From Paenibacillus sp. XY044 (GTDB taxonomy: Bacteria > Bacillota > Bacilli > Paenibacillales > Paenibacillaceae), in contig NZ_NQMO01000011.1 in assembly GCF_002257645.1 (NCBI RefSeq), forward strand, positions 62,001 through 126,000: a DNA stretch of 64,000 bases, read 5' to 3'. Shown here in pieces: positions 16,595 to 25,674 of the stretch; position 1 is the stretch's first letter; each line of letters opens with the position of its first letter. A program made the translations under genes and the position numbers. The notes beneath the pieces were generated by a model. It ran no database searches. It saw only the letters and a program-made list of their open reading frames with translations, and was not told the origin of the DNA.

Positions 16595-16885
16595 TCACCC
16601 GCTTTTCTCCCCAGATTTTTCTTCCCAGATCAGCCCTGCAAACAAAACGCGTTTCGGTTCCTTCGTCAGGGAACAGCTCTCCCAATGATCCATTTTGGCC
16701 AGCCCGCGCCGGACCAGTGCAAAAATCGTATTCGTCGTACAATACCAACCCGGTTTCGAAGGATTCAAGGAGTTATCAGGCTCCTCCTCGTAAGTCCAAT
16801 ACCCGCCATGCTTCCAGCGTTTTAACCGCCCGCCGTGCTTTCGCGCCATGTTCAGCGCTTCAATTTGTTTGTCGGATAAATGCAT
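16595..16885 (-). CDS. Small basic hypothetical protein upstream of sortase
   Basis: A 96-residue soluble protein, MHLSDKQIEALNMARKHGGR..., with a helix, a two-stranded turn rich in Trp and Tyr (GGYWTYEEEP, GWYCTTNT), then a helix (IFALVRRGLAKM) and a short strand. The layout resembles a compact winged-helix domain, but no family was recognised with certainty. Its stop lies 33 bases before the sortase start on the same strand, so they may be co-transcribed. Codon use looks like that of the neighbours. Confidence 0.65.
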   Translation of the reverse strand: MHLSDKQIEALNMARKHGGRLKRWKHGGYWTYEEEPDNSLNPSKPGWYCTTNTIFALVRRGLAKMDHWESCSLTKEPKRVLFAGLIWEEKSGEKSG

Positions 16886-17032
16886 ACGATCACCACTTAA
16901 CCTTTAATTGTCTTTTCGCCGGCAGAGTCGGCGGATCAGGCATCAATTTACCGATACCAAGCATATCTTGATTAAATCATACGGGACTGGATAAATTCTG
17001 AATATCACAGATCGATGACAGAAGAAATTCCT

Positions 17033-20000
17033 TTACGTATCCGCTGAACGGCTGGCTTGTACGGGTATGACAAAAGATACGACGGTCCCTGTTCCCCATT
17101 GGCTCTGAATCTTCAGTCCCTTTCCATACTGCTGCATCAGTCTGCGATTCGTATTCAGAAGCCCGATGCCGCGGTCCTCCGATTTCGTCTCGTTCCGCCG
17201 GGGCTTCAGCAGCTGCTCTACTTCCTCCTCGGACATGCCTTGGCCATTATCCTTTACCTCAAAAAGGACTTCATCCGCTTGTCGTGAAATTCGGATCCAT
17301 ACCGTTCCTCCTTGCAGACGGCTCAGCAGCCCATGTTTGACGGCATTTTCTACTAGCGGCTGCAGTGTCAGCGGAGGAATCCAAAGCGCGAGATCCGAAT
17401 CCAGGTCCCATACGACCTCCAGCCGTTCCCTGAAGCGCTCCTTCTCGATGTAGAGATAAGCGCTCACCAGCTCCAATTCGTGGTCGAGCGGTATCGCCTT
17501 CTCCGAATTCAGGAAATCGATGCTGATCCGCAAATATGACATGAAGGCATGGGCCAAATCGCGCATTTTATCCTGATCGATTTCGCTCAGCGCCATGATG
17601 GAATTCATCGTATTGAAGAAAAAATGAGGCTTGATTTGCGCTTGCAGATAGGCGGCCTCCATGCCAAGCCGTTCGTCAATCGACCTTTTCAAAGCTGCCA
17701 GCGATAAAACCCTGTATTGTAACTCAAGCGCATCCACGGGCTTGGCGACATAATCGTTGGCACCGGCGATAAATCCGGCATAAATATCTTCCGGCCGGGT
17801 TCTCGCGGTCAGGAGCAAGATCGGCAGCTCGGAGCCCGAATAGCGCTCTCGGACGATCCTCGTCAATTCATAGCCGGACATCCCAGGCATCATGACGTCG
17901 GAAATAAGCAGATCCCATCCGGAAGAATTCAGTTGAGTCAACGCTTCTTTCGCCGATCTCGCGGTCCCCACCTCATACTGCTCCTCCGTAAAAATACCTG
18001 TCAGGACCCGTAAATTGACCGGATTGTCTTCAACGATCAGCACCTTCAGCCCATTGGAGGAGAAGCGACGATCCGAGGCGATCTGAATAAGATCCGATTC
18101 GGTACCGACCGCCGCTTGCCACAGCAGCATGCTGGAGGCTTTCTCCTGGTCGATCTGCTCCTTCTGCGGCATCGGGACCATCGCCTTCGCCGTGATCTTA
18201 GCGATTGGCAGGGAAAAGCTGAATGTCGTTCCTTTTCCCAATTCGGATTGTACGTTCAGGCTTCCCCCATGCAGTTCGACCAGCTGCTTGCTGATGCTCA
18301 AACCAAGCCCGATCCCTCCGTTACCATCCTCAGCCCCCTGCTCATAAGGAAGAAATATTTTTTCCAGCGCCTCTGTGCCCATCCCCCGGCCTGTGTCTGC
18401 GATTTGGATGACAACGCTCCCCGCTTTGGCTTCTGCCATCACGTTGACCGACCCTTCATCCGTAAACTTGATCGCATTATGAAGCAAATTGGACAGAATT
18501 TGGATCAGCCGCTGCTCGTCGGCATATACGGAGGGAAGCGGGCCGGATACGGACAGCCCTACCTGAATCGGCTTGCCTTCTGTCATATATGCAAGCATGC
18601 CGATGACCCCTTGAATGACAGGTTCAACCTGAAGAGACTCCTGCCGCAGAACGATCCGGTGGTCCTTGAGTCTGGAAGCATCGAGCAAATCGTTCAGTAA
18701 ATGCGCCATCCGGCGGCTGATCGTTATGAGAAGCTCCATGTTGCTGCGGCTGTCCTTCTGGATCGCCCCATCCTCTCGAGCCAGCACGGATTGGGCGATG
18801 TTGATGATGCCGTGCAGCGGGGTTCGAAGCTCATGCGACGTGTTCGCCAAAAACTGATCCTTCCGTTCGTCGGCTGCTTGAAGCTGGGCATTCAGCTTGG
18901 CATTTTCCGCCGCATTGCGGAAGTACCTAATAAACCAGTATGTAGAAAACCCGATAATCGCGGCAAGAATATCGATAGGATAGTAAATCGGACTGGCGAT
19001 CCAGTCAAAGTTCACGACTCCCCAAAGGATATTGGACAACACGCTGACCGCGGACAGAAGAATAATAAAAGCGTCCCGCTGCTTCCGATATACCATTTTC
19101 CCAAACGAAACGATAAACCAGGCAGTAGGAATCAGATAGAGCAAGCCAAATATATGATTGGCCGTCGAAAGGTGAATCAGGCGGGACGGGGCCGCCAGTA
19201 CGAATGCGCAATACAGCACGAGCACGCCGATATATCCCCTGAAAAAACGTCCCCGCCAGGCTTGCCCTAAAAAGCTTCCACCCATTAGCATCAAGCAGAA
19301 CGTCACGCATAAATAGGAAAGGATTTTCACCTTAAGAGCCCAGGCGTAAGTGAGAGGGATCCACATTAACAGAATAGACTCATGATCCGATATTACGGTC
19401 ATCCCCGCGGATACCAGCAGCAGAATAAATACCAGCAGCAGCTTTTCTTTCGGATTGATCGCATACAAAATGACCGCATAGGATGCGTGGAGAAGCAATA
19501 TAAAAAAGGTGATGAGCTGAAAGCCAATGGAATACCACCACTCAAAATCGATGGCCGCCTGCGTACCAAAGCGCAAAGATTTGACGATCCCCCCGCTGGT
19601 CGGGTCCTCATAGTTCGCGGCCTGAATCATCAGATCAATGACCTTTTCGCCATTTGCGCTATATGTGTCAATAAAAGAAACCATGCGGGGCGCATATGCT
19701 TTCGCGTCTTCTGCAGGCTGGCCGAAACCGCCTACGGTCTTTCCGTTCATGATCACCACGGAGGAAGACTTGACCTGCTTGACCCATAAGGCATACGACT
19801 GTTCCATCGGCTGATCCACCAGGATGCGAAGCCGGTAGGTACCGTAGCCGAATGAGGAGGATCTATTCTCCCAAGTACCTCTCCAATCCCCGGGCACTTG
19901 AATGAGGCTTCTGTCCCCGGCGGCCTGCTCGGCCTGGCTGCCGCTCTTGAAAAGCATATCGGGATAAAACTCCCACTCTCCGTCCAGGTTGATGGAATGC

Positions 20001-20152
20001 CTGTCATCCAGGCTTACCCCGCGGAGATCCAAGACGCCGTTCACTGCGTTCACCTGCACGTCGATGCCGCCGAATGCCGTCGACCAGCCCCACCGGGCTG
20101 CAAGCAGGCAGGCTAAATATAAGATTAAGATCACTGCTTTTTTCATGTTCAA
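17033..20152 (-). CDS. Double-headed hybrid sensor histidine kinase (7TMR-DISM)
   Basis: A 1039-residue membrane kinase. Order: signal/anchor helix (4-20); extracytoplasmic jelly-roll 7TMR-DISM sensor (about 35-200) with DLDGEWEFYP-like blocks; seven membrane helices (about 205-410); HisKA with His440 (SHELRTPLHG); HATPase with N box HNAIKFTDE, DTGRGMG and GIGLGLSI (to about 650); receiver with Asp752 and Lys804; then a second kinase of the LytS/HisKA_5 type with His843 (KPHFFFNTMN) and its own ATPase (QPLVENAVKHG, RGIGLLNTN). The start is TTG 20152 or ATG 20146; neither has a strong ribosome site. It follows a response regulator gene on the same strand. Confidence 0.92.
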   Translation of the reverse strand: MNMKKAVILILYLACLLAARWGWSTAFGGIDVQVNAVNGVLDLRGVSLDDRHSINLDGEWEFYPDMLFKSGSQAEQAAGDRSLIQVPGDWRGTWENRSSSFGYGTYRLRILVDQPMEQSYALWVKQVKSSSVVIMNGKTVGGFGQPAEDAKAYAPRMVSFIDTYSANGEKVIDLMIQAANYEDPTSGGIVKSLRFGTQAAIDFEWWYSIGFQLITFFILLLHASYAVILYAINPKEKLLLVFILLLVSAGMTVISDHESILLMWIPLTYAWALKVKILSYLCVTFCLMLMGGSFLGQAWRGRFFRGYIGVLVLYCAFVLAAPSRLIHLSTANHIFGLLYLIPTAWFIVSFGKMVYRKQRDAFIILLSAVSVLSNILWGVVNFDWIASPIYYPIDILAAIIGFSTYWFIRYFRNAAENAKLNAQLQAADERKDQFLANTSHELRTPLHGIINIAQSVLAREDGAIQKDSRSNMELLITISRRMAHLLNDLLDASRLKDHRIVLRQESLQVEPVIQGVIGMLAYMTEGKPIQVGLSVSGPLPSVYADEQRLIQILSNLLHNAIKFTDEGSVNVMAEAKAGSVVIQIADTGRGMGTEALEKIFLPYEQGAEDGNGGIGLGLSISKQLVELHGGSLNVQSELGKGTTFSFSLPIAKITAKAMVPMPQKEQIDQEKASSMLLWQAAVGTESDLIQIASDRRFSSNGLKVLIVEDNPVNLRVLTGIFTEEQYEVGTARSAKEALTQLNSSGWDLLISDVMMPGMSGYELTRIVRERYSGSELPILLLTARTRPEDIYAGFIAGANDYVAKPVDALELQYRVLSLAALKRSIDERLGMEAAYLQAQIKPHFFFNTMNSIMALSEIDQDKMRDLAHAFMSYLRISIDFLNSEKAIPLDHELELVSAYLYIEKERFRERLEVVWDLDSDLALWIPPLTLQPLVENAVKHGLLSRLQGGTVWIRISRQADEVLFEVKDNGQGMSEEEVEQLLKPRRNETKSEDRGIGLLNTNRRLMQQYGKGLKIQSQWGTGTVVSFVIPVQASRSADT

Positions 20153-20270
20153 TCGCGGCCTCGTTTCGTCAGGAAGTTCTGCATTTTGTATTCATACTTT
20201 TTTATCGGACTAAGCCGCTTCATTAAACAGAACCAATCCAATACAATTCAGAGCACTGCCGGCGCAAATC

Positions 20271-20299
20271 AAAAACGGGTGCCTATTCGGCACCCGTTT
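20271..20299 (-). terminator. Terminator between response regulator and kinase
   Basis: AAACGGGTGCC / GGCACCCGTTT with a five-base loop and a T run on the minus strand, 49 bases after the response-regulator stop. The kinase gene downstream therefore needs read-through or its own promoter. Confidence 0.85.
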
Positions 20300-20347
20300 C
20301 CTCATTTCTCCTTATTTCTGCAGCTTGCCGTATTCAGACAGGCCGTC

Positions 20348-21523
20348 CTATTGAACGTCGGCTTCTTGCTTTTCATGCAAGCGCTCCTTCTCCCACGCCG
20401 CGAACCAAGCTGAGATCTCCTTACTGGGCGTCATATCGTAGTCTTCCAGGAAAACCGATGTCATTTGCTCGTACAGCCGGCGGACCCCCGCCAGTTGACT
20501 GATGGCGGCATACAGCTTCATTAAGCCGTCGTACCCCTCTTCCCTGTAGGGCATTTTCCGGATCATCTCCTGGTACAATCCGATGGCTTCCGCGTGCTGA
20601 CCGAGGCGGACGCAGCATTCGGCGATCTGCTTCGCATGGTCAAACCAGAGGAGCCGGGTTCGCTCCTGTTCCGGTTCTGCCCACCCGTACCCGTGCTCCC
20701 CTAGGAAATCCCCAGGATACTTATCCATGATGACGATATGTTCTGAAAGGTTTTCGGGCGCTACCAGAGGAGCGCTGCGCAGGCATTGTTCCCACTCCTC
20801 GATATCCAGCGTTACATTTCCGAATTCAAGCCGGTATCCTTCATCCTGAAACTTGATATGTAGATCGATGCCGCACATCTTAATCGTTTTCCGGATTTGA
20901 TAGATTGCCGTGTGAAGCTGGGTTGTTGCCCTTTTCAGGTTAAAGTCCGGCCATAACAGGTCGATCAAGGTTTGCTTGCTCACGGTTTTATTCCGGTAAT
21001 AGATCAGGTACGCAAATAATTCCGGTGCTTTAAGGGTTCTCCATGAAAAGGACTGGGGCTTGCCGTCTGCGGATCGAAAGTGCAGGTTTTTCAGGCAGCA
21101 CAGCATCATATGGTTTTCGGGTTGTCCGTCATCCGAAGAGGAAACCGCAGTCCGCGATCGGGTAGCCACACGCTCCATCGTCACGGCCAGCCTATTGGGA
21201 TGGATCGGTTTAAGTAAATAGTCCAGCGCGTTAATCTCAAAAGCTTTTATAGCAAACTCCTGGTATGCCGTTACAAAGACAACCTCCAGGCCGGGAATCA
21301 TGGCATGCAGGTGGTCAGCCAGTTCAAATCCCGACATTTCCGGCATATCGATGTCCAGAAAGGCAAGATCCGGAGCGGTCTCTGCCGCTGCATCCAGCGC
21401 TTGAAGAGGGCTCTGGAAGGCAAGGACAGACATCGTTTCCGGATTTACTCCTTCCAGCGACTGCAGGAGCCGTTCCATTTTCTGCAAAGCAAGAAATTCG
21501 TCATCAACGAGAATAATCTTCAA
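20348..21523 (-). CDS. Response regulator with SARP-like BTAD output domain
   Basis: A 391-residue regulator. The receiver domain (1-120) has phospho-acceptor Asp57 (LAFLDIDMPEMSG) and Lys105 (YLLKPI). A winged-helix DNA-binding domain (about 150-235; LIDLLWPDFNLKRATTQLHT) and a helical bacterial transcriptional activation domain (about 245-375) follow. This REC-SARP order occurs in Bacilli and Paenibacilli. The start is TTG 21523 with AAAGGAG ten bases upstream. The hybrid kinase gene follows on the same strand and is the likely partner, although a terminator separates them. Confidence 0.9.
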   Translation of the reverse strand: MKIILVDDEFLALQKMERLLQSLEGVNPETMSVLAFQSPLQALDAAAETAPDLAFLDIDMPEMSGFELADHLHAMIPGLEVVFVTAYQEFAIKAFEINALDYLLKPIHPNRLAVTMERVATRSRTAVSSSDDGQPENHMMLCCLKNLHFRSADGKPQSFSWRTLKAPELFAYLIYYRNKTVSKQTLIDLLWPDFNLKRATTQLHTAIYQIRKTIKMCGIDLHIKFQDEGYRLEFGNVTLDIEEWEQCLRSAPLVAPENLSEHIVIMDKYPGDFLGEHGYGWAEPEQERTRLLWFDHAKQIAECCVRLGQHAEAIGLYQEMIRKMPYREEGYDGLMKLYAAISQLAGVRRLYEQMTSVFLEDYDMTPSKEISAWFAAWEKERLHEKQEADVQ

Positions 21524-21739
21524 GGTCTATGCGTTCTCCTTTCAGGCCATTTCGAACATGAGCCGCCTCCTTCCCAAAGATGCGGTCCCCCGCTAGAGTC
21601 ATGTACGGCTATGCTGAAAGCAGCCCCGCAAAAAAATCTTATTGCAGAGCTGCTCTACGATCACTCAATTCGAGAGTATCATTAATTGGGTATCTATTCA
21701 ATTCGTTCAGTAAATAAGAGAATGAAGGATGAAAGACCC

Positions 21740-21898
21740 TTAAGTAAACAACGCGATATTAAACAATTTTATAATTAAAGCAATAACGACAAGGAATGAC
21801 GAAGTATATGCGAGTTGGTTAAATGTTTGATCTTCGGCGGAGCGGCGGCGCTTCTTTTTCGGACGAGGCTTTTTTCTGATGAGTTTCCTTTTGGACAT
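21740..21898 (-). CDS. 52-aa basic single-pass membrane peptide
   Basis: A small gene with ATG 21898 and GGAGG nine bases upstream. The first 20 residues are strongly basic (MSKRKLIRKKPRPKKKRRRS), a short polar bridge follows (AEDQTFNQLAYTSS), and residues 35-50 form one membrane helix (FLVVIALIIKLFNIAL). The positive end should stay in the cytoplasm. It has no recognised family. It stands alone between the response regulator and mug, and a structured inverted repeat lies about 90 bases upstream of its start. Confidence 0.7.
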   Translation of the reverse strand: MSKRKLIRKKPRPKKKRRRSAEDQTFNQLAYTSSFLVVIALIIKLFNIALFT

Positions 21899-21988
21899 GT
21901 TGGAAGTCCTCCATTAAGGGAGTGTCATACAGCAAAGGCTGCACCCGGTTGTCTTCATGGTCAGCACCTTATTCCACTTATATGTAGC

Positions 21989-22052
21989 CAAAGAGACAAA
22001 GGGAACTAGCCGAATCGCCCCTTGTACGCCGGCCCGTTCCCTGCTGTCTTTG
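21989..22052. repeat. Long imperfect inverted repeat (hairpin)
   Basis: CAAAGAGACAAAGGGAAC... and ...GTTCCCTGCTGTCTTTG pair over some 22 bases with a few mismatches around a loop of about 17 bases. No T run follows on either strand, so it does not look like a simple terminator. On the minus strand it would sit in the leader of the 52-aa peptide gene. Confidence 0.45.
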
Positions 22053-22060
22053 TAGACGCC

Positions 22061-22095
22061 AAAAAGCAGGGCCTACCTCTGGGCATCGCCTGCTT
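22061..22095 (-). terminator. Terminator of mug
   Basis: On the minus strand AAGCAGG and CCTGCTT pair around an inner GCCC/GGC stem and are followed by a T run. It lies 23 bases after the mug stop. Confidence 0.6.
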
Positions 22096-22117
22096 GGTTA
22101 GACGGACGATGACATGG

Positions 22118-22633
22118 TCAGGATCCCTGCTTCTCTATAAACTCCGCCAGCCGGCGGTAGATTCCGATGATCTCCTCCATCGGCATTCGTACGAGCCCGC
22201 TTGAGCTGGGGGCCACGAACTCATGAATTTCCGGGATGACGGGGTCCGGCTGAAATCCCCAATCCACCTTGGACCGCCGGCTGTATTCCGTATACACGCC
22301 TTTGCCCACAAAGCAGGCGATCCGCGGCAGGTACTGCCGCAATTTTCCCCGGAGAATTTCCCTACCCTCCGCGTACTCCTGCCGCTGGATATCCTCGACG
22401 CCCCGGGTTGGTCTCGCCACAATATTCGTGAAACCGTAGCCGAGCTTCAGAAGATCCTGGTCTTCCGAAGCATCGTACAGTCTCGGCGTCAGCCCCGAGC
22501 GTTGCAAAATACGGTAGAAATTGTTCCGCGGATTGGCGTAATGGTGTCCGGTCTCTCCGGACTGCAGGCTGGGATTAAAGCCGATAAACAGGATGGACAA
22601 GCCATAATCGAGATGATCCGGTATCTCGGGCAT
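22118..22633 (-). CDS. mug: Mismatch-specific (G:T/G:U) DNA glycosylase
   Basis: A 171-residue uracil-DNA-glycosylase superfamily protein of the Mug/TDG type. The active-site block LFIGFNPSLQSGETGHHYANPRNNF carries the catalytic-type Asn of GFNPS and the pocket residues, and the late loop is SSSGLVRM where the family has NPSGL. It removes U or T mispaired with G in DNA. The ATG follows AAAGGAGG. It begins 24 bases after the rpiR-type gene, so the two are probably co-transcribed. Confidence 0.9.
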   Translation of the reverse strand: MPEIPDHLDYGLSILFIGFNPSLQSGETGHHYANPRNNFYRILQRSGLTPRLYDASEDQDLLKLGYGFTNIVARPTRGVEDIQRQEYAEGREILRGKLRQYLPRIACFVGKGVYTEYSRRSKVDWGFQPDPVIPEIHEFVAPSSSGLVRMPMEEIIGIYRRLAEFIEKQGS

Positions 22634-22657
22634 CCTGATCGCCTCCTTTGTTTCCGG

Positions 22658-23518
22658 TTAGTACAATTTATCCGACGTCGCTTTAGCCGTGATTTCCCTG
22701 TACTTCAGCGCTTCATCCTTCATACGCAAGGATACGGCGACGTTCAGCATGTCGATGACGGCCAGCTGCGACATTTTCGCCGACAGGGAACTCCCCTGAA
22801 GCGGATTCTCGCGACCCACCATAATCAGCACGATGTCCGCCACTTTGGTGATCGGGGAACGGGCGTTGCTCGTAATGGCAATAATGCGGGCGCCCGCTTT
22901 TTTCGCCAAATTCAGATTGTCGATCGTGTCCTTGGTGCTGCCCGAGATGGACAAACCGACGGCCACGTCGCTGCTCGTCATGAGCGAAGCACCCATCGCC
23001 TGAAAATGGGTATCCGCGACAGCCGTGCTCCTTTTGCCGATCCGGGCGAAGCTGTGAGCCCCCTGCATCGCCGTCAGCCCCGAAGACCCCACCCCAAAAA
23101 AGTGGATGGACGATGCGCTTAGCAGGCACTCAATCGCCTTGCTCAGCTGCTCCCCATTGATCAGCTCGCGCGTTTGGTCGAGGGTCTGGATATGGGTGCC
23201 GATGATTTTCTGGCTGAGCGTGATCGCGTCATCGTCCTCGGAAATCTCTTTATGAATATGATCCGTCGGCTTGACCAGATCCTGGGCAAGTGACAGCTTG
23301 AAGTCCTGAAAGCCTTGAAACTTCAGCTTGCGGCAGAAGCGCAGCACCGTCGTTTCCCCCACATCCGCCTTTTCGGCGAGCTCCGTCACCGACTCATAGA
23401 TAATATCCTGGGCATGCTCCAAAATATACTGGGCCACCTTCTGCTCGGTTTTCGTCAGTCCGTTCAGATGGCTGCGGATGCTCAGCAGGGTTTTTCCCAT
23501 TTCCTGCACCATGGACAA
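22658..23518 (-). CDS. MurR/RpiR-family sugar-phosphate-responsive regulator
   Basis: A 286-residue regulator. The N-terminal helix-turn-helix of the RpiR type (about residues 8-85) holds TELAEKADVGETTVLRFCRKL, and the C-terminal SIS domain (about 110-255) holds GVGSSGLTA and SISGSTKDT phosphosugar-binding loops. The start is set at TTG 23518, eight bases after AAGGGGA. The frame is open for another 36 codons upstream, but that stretch is Arg/Lys-rich and lacks a ribosome site. No sugar pathway gene is adjacent (mug follows), so the effector and targets are unknown. Confidence 0.88.
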   Translation of the reverse strand: MSMVQEMGKTLLSIRSHLNGLTKTEQKVAQYILEHAQDIIYESVTELAEKADVGETTVLRFCRKLKFQGFQDFKLSLAQDLVKPTDHIHKEISEDDDAITLSQKIIGTHIQTLDQTRELINGEQLSKAIECLLSASSIHFFGVGSSGLTAMQGAHSFARIGKRSTAVADTHFQAMGASLMTSSDVAVGLSISGSTKDTIDNLNLAKKAGARIIAITSNARSPITKVADIVLIMVGRENPLQGSSLSAKMSQLAVIDMLNVAVSLRMKDEALKYREITAKATSDKLY

Positions 23519-23741
23519 TCGTATCTTCCCCTTCCTCTTCCTCTTTCTAAGCCGTTTCGCCGGTAATTCGCACGGCCGGTTCGCTTGGTTATTCGTAAGA
23601 CCGGTTCGCCGGTTATTCATATACACTCGTTTAGGAGATTATTTCCCCTAATCATATATAATGGAGGTTAATTTCTCCAATAACAATACAATTTTATTGT
23701 ATAAGCAAAAAAGGAGGATTGCAAGCAGGGGGGATGGCATT

Positions 23742-23814
23742 TGCAAAAGTGCATCTATTTAGCTTCAAAACTCGCTTTTAGCGAAAATAGCCAAAATCAG
23801 ATGCACTTTTTGCA
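23742..23814. repeat. Intergenic hairpin repeat (TGCAAAAGTGCATCT / AGATGCACTTTTTGCA)
   Basis: Terminal arms at 23742-23756 and 23799-23814 are complementary apart from one bulge, and an inner CGCTTTTAGCG hairpin sits between. The form is that of a small palindromic repetitive element. It occupies most of the gap between the rpiR-type gene and the CNNM gene; nothing coding was seen from 23519 to 23939. Confidence 0.5.
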
Positions 23815-23939
23815 GTTATTTCGTCCAACTTGGTTGTCGTACTAGAACCCGCTTTTCCATCCATGTCGTTGTCATTGCGCGATAAAGCCCAGCGGTGGCC
23901 CTTCCATGCCATCTGGGCGAAATCGGCGCAAAGACACAT

Positions 23940-25280
23940 TTAATCGCTCTTCCCTGGCAAATTCGGCTCAGGGTCATGCTTAACGACCTCGATTTCCCGG
24001 ATCAGCGGTCCTTCCATGCGCCGGACGGCAAATTCGCAATCGTCCTGCCGGATGACGTCCCCTTCGGCGAGATCGAATTTTTGCGAAAGCAGCCATCCGC
24101 CGATCGTGTACACTTCGTCCCCCGCCGGGATGTTGGTTCCCAGCTTTTTGTTCACGTCATGGATGAGCGCTTGGGGCTGAAAGCGGTAGCGGTTGTCCTC
24201 CAGCTTCGTGATCAGGCCGGTTCCGGCTGGCTGAGGCCCTCCGGAACTCGAAGGAATCTCGCCGACGATCTCCTCCAGAATATCCTCCATCGTGACAAGA
24301 CCCGACGTGCCCCCATATTCGTCCATCAGCACCGCCATATTGATGCCCGCCTTCTGCATCTGGGCCAGCAGATCTCTCGCCTGGACGGTCTCGATGACCT
24401 GCAGTACCGGACGGACGAATGGCGCGACCCCCTCGTCTTCCCCAGTTACATGCCGAACGACTTGATGCAGCATTTCCTTAACATGGATGATACCCGTAAC
24501 ACGGTCCTTATCCCCATCGATCACAACCGGAAGGTAATTAAACGTTTTGCTCTCGATCACCTCCAGGACATCCCGGACGGTCGCATCGTGGGAGACGTAG
24601 CGGATGGAAGTCCGCGGCACCATGATTTCCCGGGCGTCCCGCTCGTCGAAATCAAAAACGTTGTTTAGATAGCGGTACTCGGTCGGCGTAATTTCGCCGC
24701 TGCGGTACCCTTCGGTGAGCGCAAAACGAAGCTCCGCTTCGCTTAACGCGGCGTCCTCCTCCGATACGGGCTTAATCCCAAAGATGCCGATAATAAAGCG
24801 CGAGGAGCGGCTCAGAATCCAGTTGAAGGGATACGTGATTTTGTAAAAAATAATCAGCGGACGGGCGAAAAACAGCGCCATCGGTTCGGCGATCTGAATC
24901 GCGAAGCTCTTCGGTACAAGCTCCCCGATCACAACCTCAAAGTAGGTCAGGATCAGAAAGGCGATGATGAAGGATACAATGCTCTCCACGGACTCTGGTG
25001 TATGCATAAGCTCGAACAACGGGTGGATCAACCGCTCCACGGTAGATTCCCCCAGCCAGCCGAGAGCCATCGAGGTCAGCGTCGTTCCGAGCTGGCAGGC
25101 GGACAGAAACTCGTCCAGCCGGGAGATGATATGTTTGACCGCGCGGGCATTTTTATTGCCTTCGGTCACCAATTGATTAATGCGGGACACTCTGACCCGG
25201 ATCACCGAATATTCGGAGGCGACGAAGAACGCGGTTAACGCGATCAGCAAAACAACGAATATGATTTTCACGATTTCCAC
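23940..25280 (-). CDS. CNNM/HlyC-CorC family membrane protein with CBS pair
   Basis: A 446-residue protein. The N-terminal CNNM (DUF21) membrane domain covers about residues 1-200 (FFVASEYSVIRVRVSRI, LGTTLTSMALGWLGE). Two CBS domains follow (about 215-335: MVPRTSIRYV, NYLPVVIDGD, MAVLMDEYGGTSGLVTMEDI) and then the CorC_HlyC domain (about 350-430). Relatives export Mg2+ or affect its homeostasis, and the CBS pair binds adenine nucleotides. The start is GTG 25280 with AAGGA eight bases upstream. It is a single gene, and no Mg-sensing leader was recognised. Confidence 0.9.
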   Translation of the reverse strand: MEIVKIIFVVLLIALTAFFVASEYSVIRVRVSRINQLVTEGNKNARAVKHIISRLDEFLSACQLGTTLTSMALGWLGESTVERLIHPLFELMHTPESVESIVSFIIAFLILTYFEVVIGELVPKSFAIQIAEPMALFFARPLIIFYKITYPFNWILSRSSRFIIGIFGIKPVSEEDAALSEAELRFALTEGYRSGEITPTEYRYLNNVFDFDERDAREIMVPRTSIRYVSHDATVRDVLEVIESKTFNYLPVVIDGDKDRVTGIIHVKEMLHQVVRHVTGEDEGVAPFVRPVLQVIETVQARDLLAQMQKAGINMAVLMDEYGGTSGLVTMEDILEEIVGEIPSSSGGPQPAGTGLITKLEDNRYRFQPQALIHDVNKKLGTNIPAGDEVYTIGGWLLSQKFDLAEGDVIRQDDCEFAVRRMEGPLIREIEVVKHDPEPNLPGKSD

Positions 25281-25441
25281 AGCATTTCCTTACCCCTGCG
25301 CCGCGGGCGGCCGTTGGCGGCCAGGATAAGGAGCACCTCCTTTATGTTCAACGGATGAAAAATCTCTTGGAATGTATATACCCATTTTTAAGGAGGGACG
25401 CATTGGTTTTGGGATGGGCCAGACAAGATGAGGATTCCTGG

Positions 25442-25674
25442 ACTTCAGCTTTTGACGCGTGGGAACGGGCCGTGACTTCGACTTTTGCGCGTGGGAGGAA
25501 CGGGCATTGGGCTTCAGCCGCTGTTGAATTCGTGTTTTATTGACTTAGGATGGACCCGAGATGATAGAGTTACCCCGGCTTCAACTTTTGGCGCGTGGGA
25601 GGAACGCGCATTGGGCTTCAGCCGCTGTTGAATTCGTGTTGTTTGGGATTTAAGGGGTGGTCACAACACGAATT
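25442..25674. repeat. Direct repeats plus inverted copy in a gene-free gap
   Basis: A 56-57 base unit starting ACTTTTG(G)CGCGTGGGAGGAA and ending GAATTCGTGTT occurs at 25481-25536 and 25584-25640, nearly identical. A truncated third copy of its left end lies at about 25449-25470. The right end (AATTCGTGTT, 25631-25640) is repeated inverted at 25665-25674, making a hairpin. The gap 25281-25919 shows no credible gene. The origin is unknown; it may be a decayed mobile or palindromic repeat. Confidence 0.6.

Noticed and set aside
25281..25380. A possible magnesium-sensing leader before the CNNM gene
   Set aside because: There is a GGAG-CTCC palindrome, but no M-box-like conserved core was seen.
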